Shown here in pieces: positions 33,899-43,152 of a stretch of 64,000 bases of DNA. Source of the DNA: DATBLE01 sp036555585. Lineage in GTDB: Bacteria; Actinomycetota; Thermoleophilia; Gaiellales; Gaiellaceae. The notes under the pieces are model-generated. The model was given only the letters and a program-made list of their open reading frames with translations, was not told the DNA's origin and did no database searches. Positions within the stretch are counted from its first letter, which is position 1. Each line of letters starts with the position of its first letter. The position numbers and the translations under genes are program-made. Location of the stretch: positions 62,001 to 126,000 of the forward strand of contig DATBLE010000012.1 in the NCBI GenBank assembly GCA_036555585.1, written 5' to 3'.

Positions 33899-34906
33899 AT
33901 GAGCACCGTCATCGACCTGCGCGGCCGGCACTTCCTGACGCTGGCCGACTACTCGGCCGAGGAGATCACCTACCTGCTCGACCTCTCCGCCGAGCTGAAG
34001 GCGGCGAAGAAGGAGGGCCGCGAGGAGCAGAGGCTCGTCGGCAAGGAGATCGCGCTGATCTTCGAGAAGGACTCGACGAGGACGCGCTGCGCCTTCGAGG
34101 TGGCCGCGTACGACCAGGGCGCGCACGTCACCTTCATCGGCCCGAGCGGCTCGCACATGGGCCACAAGGAGACGGCCAAGGACACGGCGCGGGTGCTCGG
34201 CCGCATGTACGACGCGATCGAGTTCCGCGGCTTCGGCGAGGGCGTCGCCGACGAGCTCGCGGAGTGGTCGGGCGTGCCCGTCTACAACGGGCTGACCGAC
34301 GAATGGCACCCGACCCAGATCCTCGCCGACTTCCTCACCTTCCGCGAGCACTCGTCGAAGCCCCTGAACGAGGTGATCTTCTGCTACCTCGGCGACGCCC
34401 GCTTCAACATGGCGGACACCTACCTGGTCGGCGGCGCCAAGCTCGGGATGGACGTCCGCATCGCGAGCCCGAAGTCGCTGTGGCCCTCGGAGGCGTTCCA
34501 GAAGCTCGCGCACGACGCCGCCGAGGAGAGCGGAGCCAAGATCCTGATCACCGAGGACGTCGAGGAGGCGGTCAAGGACGCCGACTTCCTGCTCACGGAC
34601 GTCTGGGTCTCGATGGGGGAGCCGGACGACGTCTGGAAGGAGCGGATCGAGCTGCTGACGCCGTACCAGGTGAACGCGAAGACGATGGAGCTGACGGGCA
34701 ACCCCGACGTCAAGTTCATGCACTGCCTGCCGGCGTTCCACAACACCGACACGGAGGTCGGCAAGGAGATCTACGAGAAGTTCGGCCTGGAGTCGCTCGA
34801 GGTGACCGAGGAGGTGTTCGAGTCGCCGGCGTCGATCGTCTTCGACGAGGCCGAGAACCGCATGCACACGATCAAGGCCGTGATGGTCGCGACCCTCGCC
34901 GACTAG
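33899..34906 (+). CDS. arcB: ornithine carbamoyltransferase (catabolic, ADI pathway)
   Basis: 335 residues from ATG 33899, behind AAAGGAGACGCG. Carbamoyl phosphate site STRT (in EKDSTRTRCAFEVA), GHKETAKDTARVLGRMYDAIEFRG, HPTQILADFLT and HCLPAFHNTDT are all present. In the ADI pathway it phosphorolyses citrulline to ornithine and carbamoyl phosphate. The position between arcA and arcC argues for the catabolic role rather than arginine synthesis. Confidence 0.96.
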   Translation: MSTVIDLRGRHFLTLADYSAEEITYLLDLSAELKAAKKEGREEQRLVGKEIALIFEKDSTRTRCAFEVAAYDQGAHVTFIGPSGSHMGHKETAKDTARVLGRMYDAIEFRGFGEGVADELAEWSGVPVYNGLTDEWHPTQILADFLTFREHSSKPLNEVIFCYLGDARFNMADTYLVGGAKLGMDVRIASPKSLWPSEAFQKLAHDAAEESGAKILITEDVEEAVKDADFLLTDVWVSMGEPDDVWKERIELLTPYQVNAKTMELTGNPDVKFMHCLPAFHNTDTEVGKEIYEKFGLESLEVTEEVFESPASIVFDEAENRMHTIKAVMVATLAD

Positions 34907-34915
34907 GTGCCGCCG

Positions 34916-35839
34916 ATGAGGGTGGTAGTCGCACTCGGCGGCAACGCCCTGCTCCGGCGGGGCGAGCCGCTAACGGCCGAGAACCAGCGGGCGAACGCGC
35001 GGATCGCCTGCGAGGCGCTGGCGCCGCTCGCGCTCGAGCACGAGCTGGTGGTGTCGCACGGGAACGGGCCGCAGGTCGGGCTGCTCGCGCTGCAGGGCGC
35101 CGCCTACACCGACGTTGCGGCGTACCCGCTCGACCTGCTCGGCGCGCAGACCGAGGGGATGATCGGCTACCTGATCCAGCAGGAGCTCGGCAACGTGCTC
35201 CCGTTCGAGAAGCACCTCGCCACCCTGTTGACGCAGATCGAGGTGGATCCCGAGGACCCGGCGTTCGGGGACCCGACGAAGCCGATCGGGCCGGTGTACA
35301 CCGCCGACGAGGCGGCCGCGCTCGCCAAGGAGAAGGGCTGGACCTTCAAGCCGGACGGAGACAGCATGCGCCGCGTCGTCCCGAGCCCGCTCCCGAGGCG
35401 GATCTTCGGCCTGGAGACGATCGAGGTGCTCCTCCGCGACGGGGCGGTGGTGATCTGCGCGGGCGGCGGCGGCATCCCCGTGATGTACACCCAGGAGGCG
35501 GTGCCGGCCGGGCGGCGGCTCGTCGGGATCGAGGCGGTGATCGACAAGGACATGGCCAGCGCCCTGCTCGCCGCCGACCTGAAGGCCGACGTGCTCGCGA
35601 TCGTCACCGACGTCGACGGCGTGTACGCCGGCTGGGGCACCCCCGACCAGCGGCTGATCGGCCGGGCAACGCCCGAGGAGCTGGCCGGCAGCGAGTTCGC
35701 GGAGGGCTCGATGGGCCCGAAGGTGAAGGCGGCCTGCTCCTTCGCCGAGCAGACCGGAGGACGGGCCGTGATCGGCTCGATCACGGACACGCAGGCACTC
35801 CTGCGCGGCGACGCAGGAACGACCGTTGAGGCGACATGA
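34916..35839 (+). CDS. arcC: carbamate kinase
   Basis: 307 residues; ATG 34916 preferred, with GTG 34907 also in frame. Amino acid kinase fold motifs: VVVALGGNALL, VVSHGNGPQVGLLALQ, CAGGGGIPV, VIDKDMASALLA and a late GSMGPKVKAACSFAE. It makes ATP from carbamoyl phosphate and ADP, the energy-yielding step of arginine fermentation. Its TGA overlaps the ATG of the first permease. Confidence 0.96.
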   Translation: MRVVVALGGNALLRRGEPLTAENQRANARIACEALAPLALEHELVVSHGNGPQVGLLALQGAAYTDVAAYPLDLLGAQTEGMIGYLIQQELGNVLPFEKHLATLLTQIEVDPEDPAFGDPTKPIGPVYTADEAAALAKEKGWTFKPDGDSMRRVVPSPLPRRIFGLETIEVLLRDGAVVICAGGGGIPVMYTQEAVPAGRRLVGIEAVIDKDMASALLAADLKADVLAIVTDVDGVYAGWGTPDQRLIGRATPEELAGSEFAEGSMGPKVKAACSFAEQTGGRAVIGSITDTQALLRGDAGTTVEAT

Positions 35840-37290
35840 GCGAGCAGGTAGCGGCGACGGCACCAGCGACGACGGACGAGAAGCAGTCGAAGGGCTTCGG
35901 CCTCCCGGCCGCGATCGCCCTGATCATGGGCTCGATCATCGGCGTCGGCGTCTTCAACCTGCCGACGTCGCTGGCCCCGTACGGCCCGATCACGATCGTC
36001 TCGATGGCCCTGACCACGGTCGGGGCGCTCGTGCTGGCCGTCCTGTTCGGCTCCCTGTCGCGCCGGCTGCCGGCCGACGGCGGGCCCTACGCGTACGCGC
36101 GCGTCGGCTTCGGCAACCCGCTGGGCTTCATGAACGCCTGGTCCTACTGGATCACCGCCTGGGCCGGGAACGCCGCGATCGCGGTCGGCTGGGTGCTCTA
36201 CGTCGAGCACTTCGTCAACAAGGACCACGACAAGTGGGCCTCCATCCTGCTCGTGCTGGTCGGGCTCTGGCTGCCCGCGTTCGTCAACCTCTCCGGCGCC
36301 CAGAACATGGCCTCGATCCAGATGCTGACGACGATCCTGAAGTTCTTCGCGCTGGCGTTCATGTCTACCGTCGGCCTCTTCTTCATCGACGGCGCCAACT
36401 ACACGCCCTGGAACATCAGCGCCCAGAGCACGCTCGGCGCGATCGGCAGCGGGATGGCGATCGCGCTGTTCAGCTACATCGGCGTCGAGTGCGCCTCCGT
36501 CGCCGCGGGGAAGGTCCGCGACCCGGACCGGAACGTCGGGCGGGCGACGATCCTCGGCACGCTCGCGACCGCGGCCGTGTACATGCTCTCGCTCGTCGCG
36601 ATCTTCGGGATCCTCTCGAACGCGGAGCTCCAGGCGACCACCGAGCCGTTCTCGGCGGCGGCGAACGAGATCTTCGGCGGCACCTGGGCCGGGGACGTGA
36701 TGGCGATCCTGGTGATCGTCTCGGGCCTCGGCGCGTTGAACGGCTGGACGATGATCTGCGCAGAGATGCCGCTCGCGGCGGCGAACGACGGTCTCTTCCC
36801 GGAGAGCTTCAAGCGGCTGAACAAGGCTGGAGTCCCCGCCTTCGGGATCGTCGCGTCGACCGTGCTCGCCTCGGTCGCGATGGGCCTCAACTACATGGGC
36901 ACCGGCGGCGCGAACGCGTTCACGACGCTCGTCCTGATGACCGGCATCACCGCCGCGATCCCGTATGCCTTCTCCGCGCTGGCGCAGCTGAAATGGCGCT
37001 GGATCGACCGCAAGCAGGGCAACAACGCGCGCTTCCTCCGCGACGCGATCGTCGCCGTGCTGGCGCTCGTCTTCTCGATCCTGTTCATCGTCTACTCCCG
37101 GAACACGGGCGCCCAGGGGCAGCGGAGCATCGGCCAGATCTTCCACCACGACTGGGGCTCGTGGGCCGAGTGGATGCCCTTCGTCCTCTCCGGCGTGGCC
37201 CTGGTGCTCGGGATCCCGATCTACAAGCGGCAGAAGCGCCACATGACCGAGCCGGGCCCCGTTCCGCCCTACCCGGAGACGAAGGCGTAG
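35836..37290 (+). CDS. APC-family permease, probable arginine/ornithine exchanger
   Basis: 484 residues with about 12 helices. TM1 reads LIMGSIIGVGVFNLPTSLAPYGP and the TM6 region ALFSYIGVECASVAAGKVRDPDRNVGRAT, as in basic amino acid antiporters (ArcD/LysP-like APC members). It overlaps arcC by 4 bases (ATGA). An arginine:ornithine antiporter is expected in an ADI operon and this gene fits, but APC sequence alone does not prove the substrate. Confidence 0.88.
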   Translation: MSEQVAATAPATTDEKQSKGFGLPAAIALIMGSIIGVGVFNLPTSLAPYGPITIVSMALTTVGALVLAVLFGSLSRRLPADGGPYAYARVGFGNPLGFMNAWSYWITAWAGNAAIAVGWVLYVEHFVNKDHDKWASILLVLVGLWLPAFVNLSGAQNMASIQMLTTILKFFALAFMSTVGLFFIDGANYTPWNISAQSTLGAIGSGMAIALFSYIGVECASVAAGKVRDPDRNVGRATILGTLATAAVYMLSLVAIFGILSNAELQATTEPFSAAANEIFGGTWAGDVMAILVIVSGLGALNGWTMICAEMPLAAANDGLFPESFKRLNKAGVPAFGIVASTVLASVAMGLNYMGTGGANAFTTLVLMTGITAAIPYAFSALAQLKWRWIDRKQGNNARFLRDAIVAVLALVFSILFIVYSRNTGAQGQRSIGQIFHHDWGSWAEWMPFVLSGVALVLGIPIYKRQKRHMTEPGPVPPYPETKA

Positions 37291-37306
37291 CGGTGGCCCC
37301 GACGCC

Positions 37307-38635
37307 GTGAGCGACATCACGGCTCCAACGGCGCCGACCGCCCGGCCGCGCACCCTCTCGCTGAGAGGGGCGACCGTGCTCGGAATCGGCTCGATGGTCG
37401 GCGCGGGCATCTTCGCCCTGCTCGGCGAGGCCGGCGCAGTCGCGGGCGCCGCCGTCTGGATCTCGTTCCTGATCGGCGGGATCGTCGCCGGCCTCCTCGG
37501 CTACGTCTGCTCGAAGCTCGGGATGCGCTACCCGAGCTCGGGCGGCCTGATCACGTACCTGACCGAGGGCTTCGGACTGGGCCGCGTCGTCGGGATCACG
37601 TCGTGGCTCGGCTATATCGCCGCGGTCGTCGTCGTCACCGCGATGGTCGCGGTCTCGTTCGGCGGCTACGCGGTGTCGCTGTTCGTCCCCGACAGCACCT
37701 GGTCGGGCTGGGACAACGTCTTCATCAGCGCCCTGCTGGTGGTGATGTGCGCGCTGAACATGGTCGGGACGAAGGCGGTCGCCGCGGCCCAGGCCGCGCT
37801 CGTCGTCGGCGTGCTGGCCGTCTTCGGCGTGTTCGTCGTCAGCACGGTCCCGCACATCGACACGGCGCTGCTCTCCTTCGACGACTACCCCTCGGCGTCG
37901 AAGATCCTTGCCAGCGTCGCTCTGACGTTCTTCGCCTTCCTCGGCTTCAACGTGCTGACGTTCACCGCCGGCGACATGGAGAACCCGAAACGCGACCTGC
38001 CGCGGGCGATGGCGCTCTCCCTCGGCGTCACCACCGTCCTGTACGTGCTGATCGCGATCGGCGTGTTCGGCACGCTGACCGTCCCCGAGGTGATCGGCTA
38101 CGGCGAGACCGCGATCGCCGAGGCCGCGCGGCCCCAGCTCGGCGACGCCGGCTTCACGGCCATGGCGATCGCCGCGCTGCTCTCGACCGCGGGCTGCACG
38201 AACGCCACCCTGTACGCATCGGACAATCTCTGCAACTCGCTCGCGGAGATCCGCGTCTTTCCCGCGTTCCTCGGTGCGGCGTCGCGGCTCGGTCGGCACG
38301 GCGGGCTGCTCGTGACGACGGGCCTCGCGCTCGTGATCGCCAACCTCGCCGAGCTCGGCGCGATCGCCTCGGTGGGCAGCGCCGTCTCGCTCGCGGTCTT
38401 CCTGCTGATCGGCGTCGCGGGTTGGCGGCGCCGGCACGACACCGGCAGCAACCCCGTGATCGTGCTCGTCGCGATCGCCTTCATCGCCGTCGTCCTCGGC
38501 TTCTTCGTCGCCGACACGATCGACAGCTCGCCGGAGACATTCGCTGCGATCGTCGGTACCGGCGCGGTCGCGGTCGTCCTCGACGCAGTCTTCCGGCGCC
38601 CGTACGGCGACACCGCCCTCGCGAAGGAGGCATGA
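37307..38635 (+). CDS. second APC-family permease in the arc operon
   Basis: 442 residues from GTG 37307. TM1 is TVLGIGSMVGAGIFALLGEAG and the TM6 region TFFAFLGFNVLTFTAGDMENPKRDLPRAM, closer to the cationic or YhdG-like branch than its neighbour. The two permeases are not recent duplicates. Its TGA is one base before the ATG of the P-type ATPase, with AAGGAGG at the end of its own coding region. Role: amino acid uptake or exchange, substrate unknown. Confidence 0.86.
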   Translation: MSDITAPTAPTARPRTLSLRGATVLGIGSMVGAGIFALLGEAGAVAGAAVWISFLIGGIVAGLLGYVCSKLGMRYPSSGGLITYLTEGFGLGRVVGITSWLGYIAAVVVVTAMVAVSFGGYAVSLFVPDSTWSGWDNVFISALLVVMCALNMVGTKAVAAAQAALVVGVLAVFGVFVVSTVPHIDTALLSFDDYPSASKILASVALTFFAFLGFNVLTFTAGDMENPKRDLPRAMALSLGVTTVLYVLIAIGVFGTLTVPEVIGYGETAIAEAARPQLGDAGFTAMAIAALLSTAGCTNATLYASDNLCNSLAEIRVFPAFLGAASRLGRHGGLLVTTGLALVIANLAELGAIASVGSAVSLAVFLLIGVAGWRRRHDTGSNPVIVLVAIAFIAVVLGFFVADTIDSSPETFAAIVGTGAVAVVLDAVFRRPYGDTALAKEA

Positions 38636-38636
38636 C

Positions 38637-41417
38637 ATGGCCACAGTGACACCCGCCGAGCAGACGACGGGAGACGCCCCCGTCTGGTTCGCGCTCTCCG
38701 GCGACGACGTCGCCCGCGAGCTGGGCGTCGACACCGCGCAGGGCCTGGCCGCCGCCGAGGTCGCGTCCCGCTTCGAGCAGTACGGGCCGAACAAGTTCGC
38801 CGAAGCGAAGCCCGAGCCCCGTTGGCGCGCGTTCGTCCGCCAGTACCGCGACGCCATGCAGGTCGTCCTGCTCGTCGTCGGCATCGGCAGCATGTGGCCG
38901 CTGCACGAGTACGGCACCGGCATCGTCGTCCTCGGCCTGACGTTCCTGAACGCGGTGCTCGGCCTGCACCAGGAGGGGAAGGCGGCGGAGGCGGTCGCGG
39001 CGCTCCAGAAGATGATGTTCATCAAGGCGCGCGCCCGGCGCGACGGCCAGCTCGTCGAGCTCCCGGCGGAGCAGCTCGTGCCCGGCGACGTGGTCGCGAT
39101 CGAGGCGGGCGACATCGTCCCGGCCGACGGGCGCCTGCTGGAGGCGGCGACGCTCGAGGTGGCGGAGTCGGCTCTGACCGGCGAGAGCCTGCCGGTGTCG
39201 AAGTCGGTGGACCCGCTCGAGAGCCCGGACACGCCCCTCGGCGACCGCGTCGACATGGTCTTCATGAACACGAACGTGACTCGCGGCTCGGGGCTGTTCG
39301 TCGTCACCGCGACCGGCATGGCGACCGAGGTCGGGCACATCTCCCACCTGCTTGCCCACGAGGAGGAGACGGTCACGCCCCTGACCAGGCAGCTGCAGAA
39401 GCTGACCGTGCAGATCCTCTTCATCTCCGGAGCCGCCGTGGTCGTCTCGATCCTCCTCAACCTCTCCCGCGGCGACAGCTTCAAGACCGTCTTCACCGCG
39501 GCGCTGGCCTTCGCGATCGCGGCGATCCCGACCGGCCTGCCTGCGGTCGTGACCACGATCCTCTCGATGGGGACGCAGCTGCTGGCGAAGGCGAACGCGA
39601 TCGTCAAGCGGCTGCGCTCGACCGAGACGCTCGGGGCGACGTCGGTGATCAACTCCGACAAGACCGGCACGCTCACCCTCAACCAGATGACCGCCGTCGA
39701 GATGGCGATCCCCGGCCGGCGCTACACCGTCACTGGCAGCGGCTACTCGACCGAGGGGAAGATCGCCCGTTCGGCCGGCCAGTCGGACGTGCCGCTCGAC
39801 CAGTTCCTGATGCCGATGATCCTCGCCTCGGACGCGGTCGTGCACGACGGCGAGATGATCGGCGACCCGACCGAGGGCGCGCTCGTCGTCCTCGCCGCCA
39901 AGGGCGGGCTCGATCCCGAGTCGACGCGCGCGGACCTGCCGCGCGTCGCGACGCTGCCGTTCGACTCGGACTACAAGCTGATGGCGACCTTCCACCGGCT
40001 GCAGGACGAGGACGGACGCGACGTCGTCCGCTGCTTCGTCAAGGGCGCGCCCGACCAGGTGCTCGCCCGCGCGACCACCACGCTGGCCGCGGAGGACCTG
40101 CGCCCGGTGGCGATCGACGAGTCGATGAGAGAGCGCTACGAGGCCGAGAACCAGCGGCTCGGCGAGCAGGGGCTGCGCGTGCTGGCGACGGCGCGGCGCG
40201 ACTTCGACCCGTCCTCCTTCGACCCGAACGCCGACCTGCTCGGCTCCATGCAGGAGCTGACCGTGCTCACCCTGGTCGGCATCGTCGACCCGCCGCGGCC
40301 GACCGCCAGGGACGCGATCGCCACCGCCAAGAGCGCGGGGATCCGCGTGCGGATGATCACGGGCGACCACGCGGTCACCGCAGCCGCGATCGCGAAGGAG
40401 CTCGGCATCGAAGGCCGCGCGATCACGGGCGCCGACTTCCAGGCGATGTCCGACGAGGAGGCGTCCGCCCAGATCGACGAGATCGGCGTGCTCGCCCGCG
40501 TCACCCCTGAGGACAAGGTGCGCCTCGTCGACACGCTGCGGAGAAAGGGCGCGATCGTCGCGATGACGGGCGACGGCGTGAACGACGCGCCCGCGCTGAA
40601 GAAGGCCGACATCGGCATCGCCATGGGGATCACGGGCACCGAGGTCTCGAAGGAGGCCGGCGACATGATCCTCACCGACGACAACTTCGCCACGATCGTG
40701 AAGGCGGTGGAGCTCGGCCGCGGCCTGTACGACAACCTGACCAAGTACATCCGCTTCCAGATGGGGGTCCTCGCCGGGATGGTCATCTCCTTCCTCGGCG
40801 CGGCCATCTTCAACGTCGCCTCGGGCGTGATCTTCGTCCCGCTGCAGACGCTGTGGCTGAACTTCACGACGCAGGTCTTCCAGGCGGTCGGCCTGGGCTA
40901 CGGCAAGTTCGCGGACGACCTGATGGACCGGAGGCCCCGCGCGTCGGACGAGGAGATCCTCGACCGGTGGAGGTTCGCCTGGATCGCGGTCGCCGGCCTG
41001 ATCATGGCGATCGGCACGATCGGCGTCGGGTGGTACCTGGACGACCGGTACGGCGCGGCGGTCGCGCGCACCGGCGCGCTGACGGTGTTCTCGATCTTCA
41101 ACCTCGTCTTCTCCTTCACCGCGCTGGACGAGAAGCGCAGCATGTTCAGCCTGGAGGGCTTCTCCGACCGGAAGTTCCTGCTGACGACCGCGATGTCGGT
41201 CGCCGCGATCGTCATGGGCACGGAGCTGAACGTGTTCAACCGGTTCTTCCAGACGACCGGCCTGACCCGGGCCCAGTGGGGCGCCTGCCTCGTGATCCCG
41301 CTCGGCCTGATCGCCGCGTCGGAGGCGTGGAAGTGGTACCTGCGGCGGCGGGCGCCCGAGCAGCCGGCGGAGCCGAGCGCGGAGCCGTCGCCGGCCCCCG
41401 TGCCGACCGTGGCCTAG
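38637..41417 (+). CDS. P2-type cation ATPase with non-canonical ion sites
   Basis: 926 residues: N-terminal cation ATPase domain, actuator TGES (SALTGESLPVSK), phosphorylation site NSDKTGTLT (Asp341), nucleotide-binding region CFVKGAPDQVL, and hinge MTGDGVNDAPALKKADIGIAMG. The overall look is SERCA/PMR1-like, but the TM4 motif is PTGLPAVVTT (Thr299 where calcium pumps have Glu), TM5 reads FQMGVLAGMV without an acidic residue and TM6 NFTTQVFQAVGLGYGKF lacks the usual Asp. Calcium transport is therefore doubtful. It is translationally coupled to the arc operon. Confidence 0.93.
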   Translation: MATVTPAEQTTGDAPVWFALSGDDVARELGVDTAQGLAAAEVASRFEQYGPNKFAEAKPEPRWRAFVRQYRDAMQVVLLVVGIGSMWPLHEYGTGIVVLGLTFLNAVLGLHQEGKAAEAVAALQKMMFIKARARRDGQLVELPAEQLVPGDVVAIEAGDIVPADGRLLEAATLEVAESALTGESLPVSKSVDPLESPDTPLGDRVDMVFMNTNVTRGSGLFVVTATGMATEVGHISHLLAHEEETVTPLTRQLQKLTVQILFISGAAVVVSILLNLSRGDSFKTVFTAALAFAIAAIPTGLPAVVTTILSMGTQLLAKANAIVKRLRSTETLGATSVINSDKTGTLTLNQMTAVEMAIPGRRYTVTGSGYSTEGKIARSAGQSDVPLDQFLMPMILASDAVVHDGEMIGDPTEGALVVLAAKGGLDPESTRADLPRVATLPFDSDYKLMATFHRLQDEDGRDVVRCFVKGAPDQVLARATTTLAAEDLRPVAIDESMRERYEAENQRLGEQGLRVLATARRDFDPSSFDPNADLLGSMQELTVLTLVGIVDPPRPTARDAIATAKSAGIRVRMITGDHAVTAAAIAKELGIEGRAITGADFQAMSDEEASAQIDEIGVLARVTPEDKVRLVDTLRRKGAIVAMTGDGVNDAPALKKADIGIAMGITGTEVSKEAGDMILTDDNFATIVKAVELGRGLYDNLTKYIRFQMGVLAGMVISFLGAAIFNVASGVIFVPLQTLWLNFTTQVFQAVGLGYGKFADDLMDRRPRASDEEILDRWRFAWIAVAGLIMAIGTIGVGWYLDDRYGAAVARTGALTVFSIFNLVFSFTALDEKRSMFSLEGFSDRKFLLTTAMSVAAIVMGTELNVFNRFFQTTGLTRAQWGACLVIPLGLIAASEAWKWYLRRRAPEQPAEPSAEPSPAPVPTVA

Positions 41418-41445
41418 GGACTGTCCCCGCTCAGGGGACAGTCCC
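41417..41445. repeat. GGGACWG palindrome, copy 1; also acts as terminator of the arc operon
   Basis: GGGACTGTCCCC (41417-41428) and GGGGACAGTCCC (41434-41445) form a perfect 12-base stem with a 5-base loop, beginning at the last base of the P-ATPase stop codon. The same core recurs at 47249 inside rplI, and a looser pair at 10729/10817. Confidence 0.75.
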
Positions 41446-41550
41446 TGCGTTCGGTTAGCCGCACCCCCGAAAAGCAGGGTGGCCCCACTGCGCTCCGAGG
41501 CCAGCGGCCGGAGACTGACGGCGATGGCTCCGACCACGAAAGGAATCGAG

Positions 41551-42981
41551 ATGTCGACCTTCAGCCGCCGCGGAACGCTCGCCGTCGTCTGTCTCGCGAC
41601 GGCCATGCTCATGCTCGACATCGCCGTGGTCAACACGGCGCTGGCGCACATCGCGTCCAGCCTCGACGCCGGGATCACCGGCATCCAGTGGGTCGTGGAC
41701 GCCTACACGGTCGCGCTCGCCGCGGTCGTGCTCACCTCCGGCTCGATCGCCGACCGCCTCGGACGGCGCCGGGTCTTCGCCTCGGGGCTCGTGCTCTTCA
41801 CCGCCGCATCGCTCCTGTGCGGCGCCGCGACCAGCATCGAGCTGCTCGACGCCGCCAGGGCGGTTCAGGGCATCGGCGGCGCGATCCTGTTCGCGACCTC
41901 GCTGGCGCTGCTCGCCGACGCCTTCCCGGAGTGGAAGGAGCGCTCGAAGGCGCTCGCCGTCTACGGAGCGACGATCGGCGCGTCGTTCGCCGTCGGCCCC
42001 GCGGTCGGCGGCGCGATCACCTCGTACCTCGGCTGGCGCTGGGTCTTCTACGTGAACGTGCCCGTCGGCATCGCCGCGATCGCGGCCACGTACCGCTGGG
42101 TGCGGGAGTCGCGTGACCCGAACGCCCGCCGGATCGACTGGGCCGGCCAGACGGCGCTCGTCGGCGGCCTGTTCCTGTTCGTGCTCGCGCTGCTGCGCGG
42201 CAACGGCGACGGCTGGGGCAGCCCGGCGATCGTCGCCGAGCTCGCCGGCGCGGCGGTGCTGCTCGTCGCGTTCCTCGCGATCGAGACGCGGGTCAAGGAG
42301 CCGATGCTGCCGCTCGGGCTCTTCCGGATCAAGGAGTTCACAGGAGCCCAGGTCGCCGCGTTCTCGATCTCGGCGTCGTTCTTCGCGATCTTCCTGTACA
42401 TGACGCTCTACCTCCAGCAGATCCTCGGCCTATCGCCGATCAAGGCGGGGCTCGTCTACCTGCCCGCGACGGTGCTGATCTTCCTCGTCTCGGGCGCGAG
42501 CGCCTCGCTGCTGGAGAAGGTCTCGGCCGGAGCGCTGATCACGGCGGGCCTGGCGCTGGTCGCCGCCGGCCTCGCGCTCGGCGTGCTGGCGACGGCGACG
42601 TCGTCGTGGGCGATGCTCCTGCCCGCGCTGATGGTCGGCGGGCTGGGCACCGGCCTGTTCAACCCGGCGGTCAGCGCGGTCGCGCTCGGCTCGGCGCCCC
42701 AGGAGCAGAGCGGGCTCGCCGCCGGCGTGAACGACACGTTCCGCCAGGCCGGGATCGCGGTCGGGGTCGCACTCTTCGGCGCGCTGATCCCCGGCTCCGC
42801 CGCGCTCGGCCAGGGCAGCGCCGAGTCGTTCGTCGACGGGATGCACACCGCGCTGATCGTGGGCGCGGTGATGGCGGCGGTCGGCGCGATCGCCTGCGTG
42901 AAGCTGATCCGGCTGCGCCGCGCCCCCGGCTCGGTCGAGGAGCTGCCGGTGCGCAGCGAGCCGGCGGAAGCGGCCGCGTAG
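41551..42981 (+). CDS. DHA2-family MFS exporter (second)
   Basis: 476 residues from ATG 41551, which has GAAAGGA 6-7 bases upstream; in-frame ATG 41524 and earlier starts are less well placed. TM1 MLMLDIAVVNTALAHIA, motif A SGSIADRLGRRRVF and motif C-like VGPAVGGAITSYLGWRWVF mark a 14-helix DHA2 drug:proton antiporter. It is related to, but clearly distinct from, the exporter at 10880. It stands alone between the arc operon hairpin and the 171-base hairpin element. Confidence 0.9.
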   Translation: MSTFSRRGTLAVVCLATAMLMLDIAVVNTALAHIASSLDAGITGIQWVVDAYTVALAAVVLTSGSIADRLGRRRVFASGLVLFTAASLLCGAATSIELLDAARAVQGIGGAILFATSLALLADAFPEWKERSKALAVYGATIGASFAVGPAVGGAITSYLGWRWVFYVNVPVGIAAIAATYRWVRESRDPNARRIDWAGQTALVGGLFLFVLALLRGNGDGWGSPAIVAELAGAAVLLVAFLAIETRVKEPMLPLGLFRIKEFTGAQVAAFSISASFFAIFLYMTLYLQQILGLSPIKAGLVYLPATVLIFLVSGASASLLEKVSAGALITAGLALVAAGLALGVLATATSSWAMLLPALMVGGLGTGLFNPAVSAVALGSAPQEQSGLAAGVNDTFRQAGIAVGVALFGALIPGSAALGQGSAESFVDGMHTALIVGAVMAAVGAIACVKLIRLRRAPGSVEELPVRSEPAEAAA

Positions 42982-43152
42982 CTAGATGACTGACCGGCAA
43001 TTCCACGCAGCCGCGGATGGGGGCCTGCACACGGCGCATCGCGGCCGCCTCGCCCGGCACCAAGGCTCACCAGCCTTGCCACCGGTCGAGTCGACCACAC
43101 TGCTTGGTGCAGACCCTCCCCGCGACCACGCGAATCACCGGTCAGCCATCTA
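42982..43152 (-). ncRNA. 171-base hairpin element between convergent genes; candidate structured RNA
   Basis: The two ends are inverted copies (CTAGATGACTGACCGG at 42982 and CCGGTCAGCCATCTAG at 43137), and further pairing continues inward (GGGGGCCTGCAC with GTGCAGACCCTCCCC), with an inner AAGGCT-cacc-AGCCTT hairpin. Where the two arms differ, the changes mostly leave G-U pairs if the minus strand is transcribed but A-C mismatches on the plus strand, which points to a minus-strand RNA. It matches no RNA family I recognise. A small non-coding mobile element is the alternative. Confidence 0.5.
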
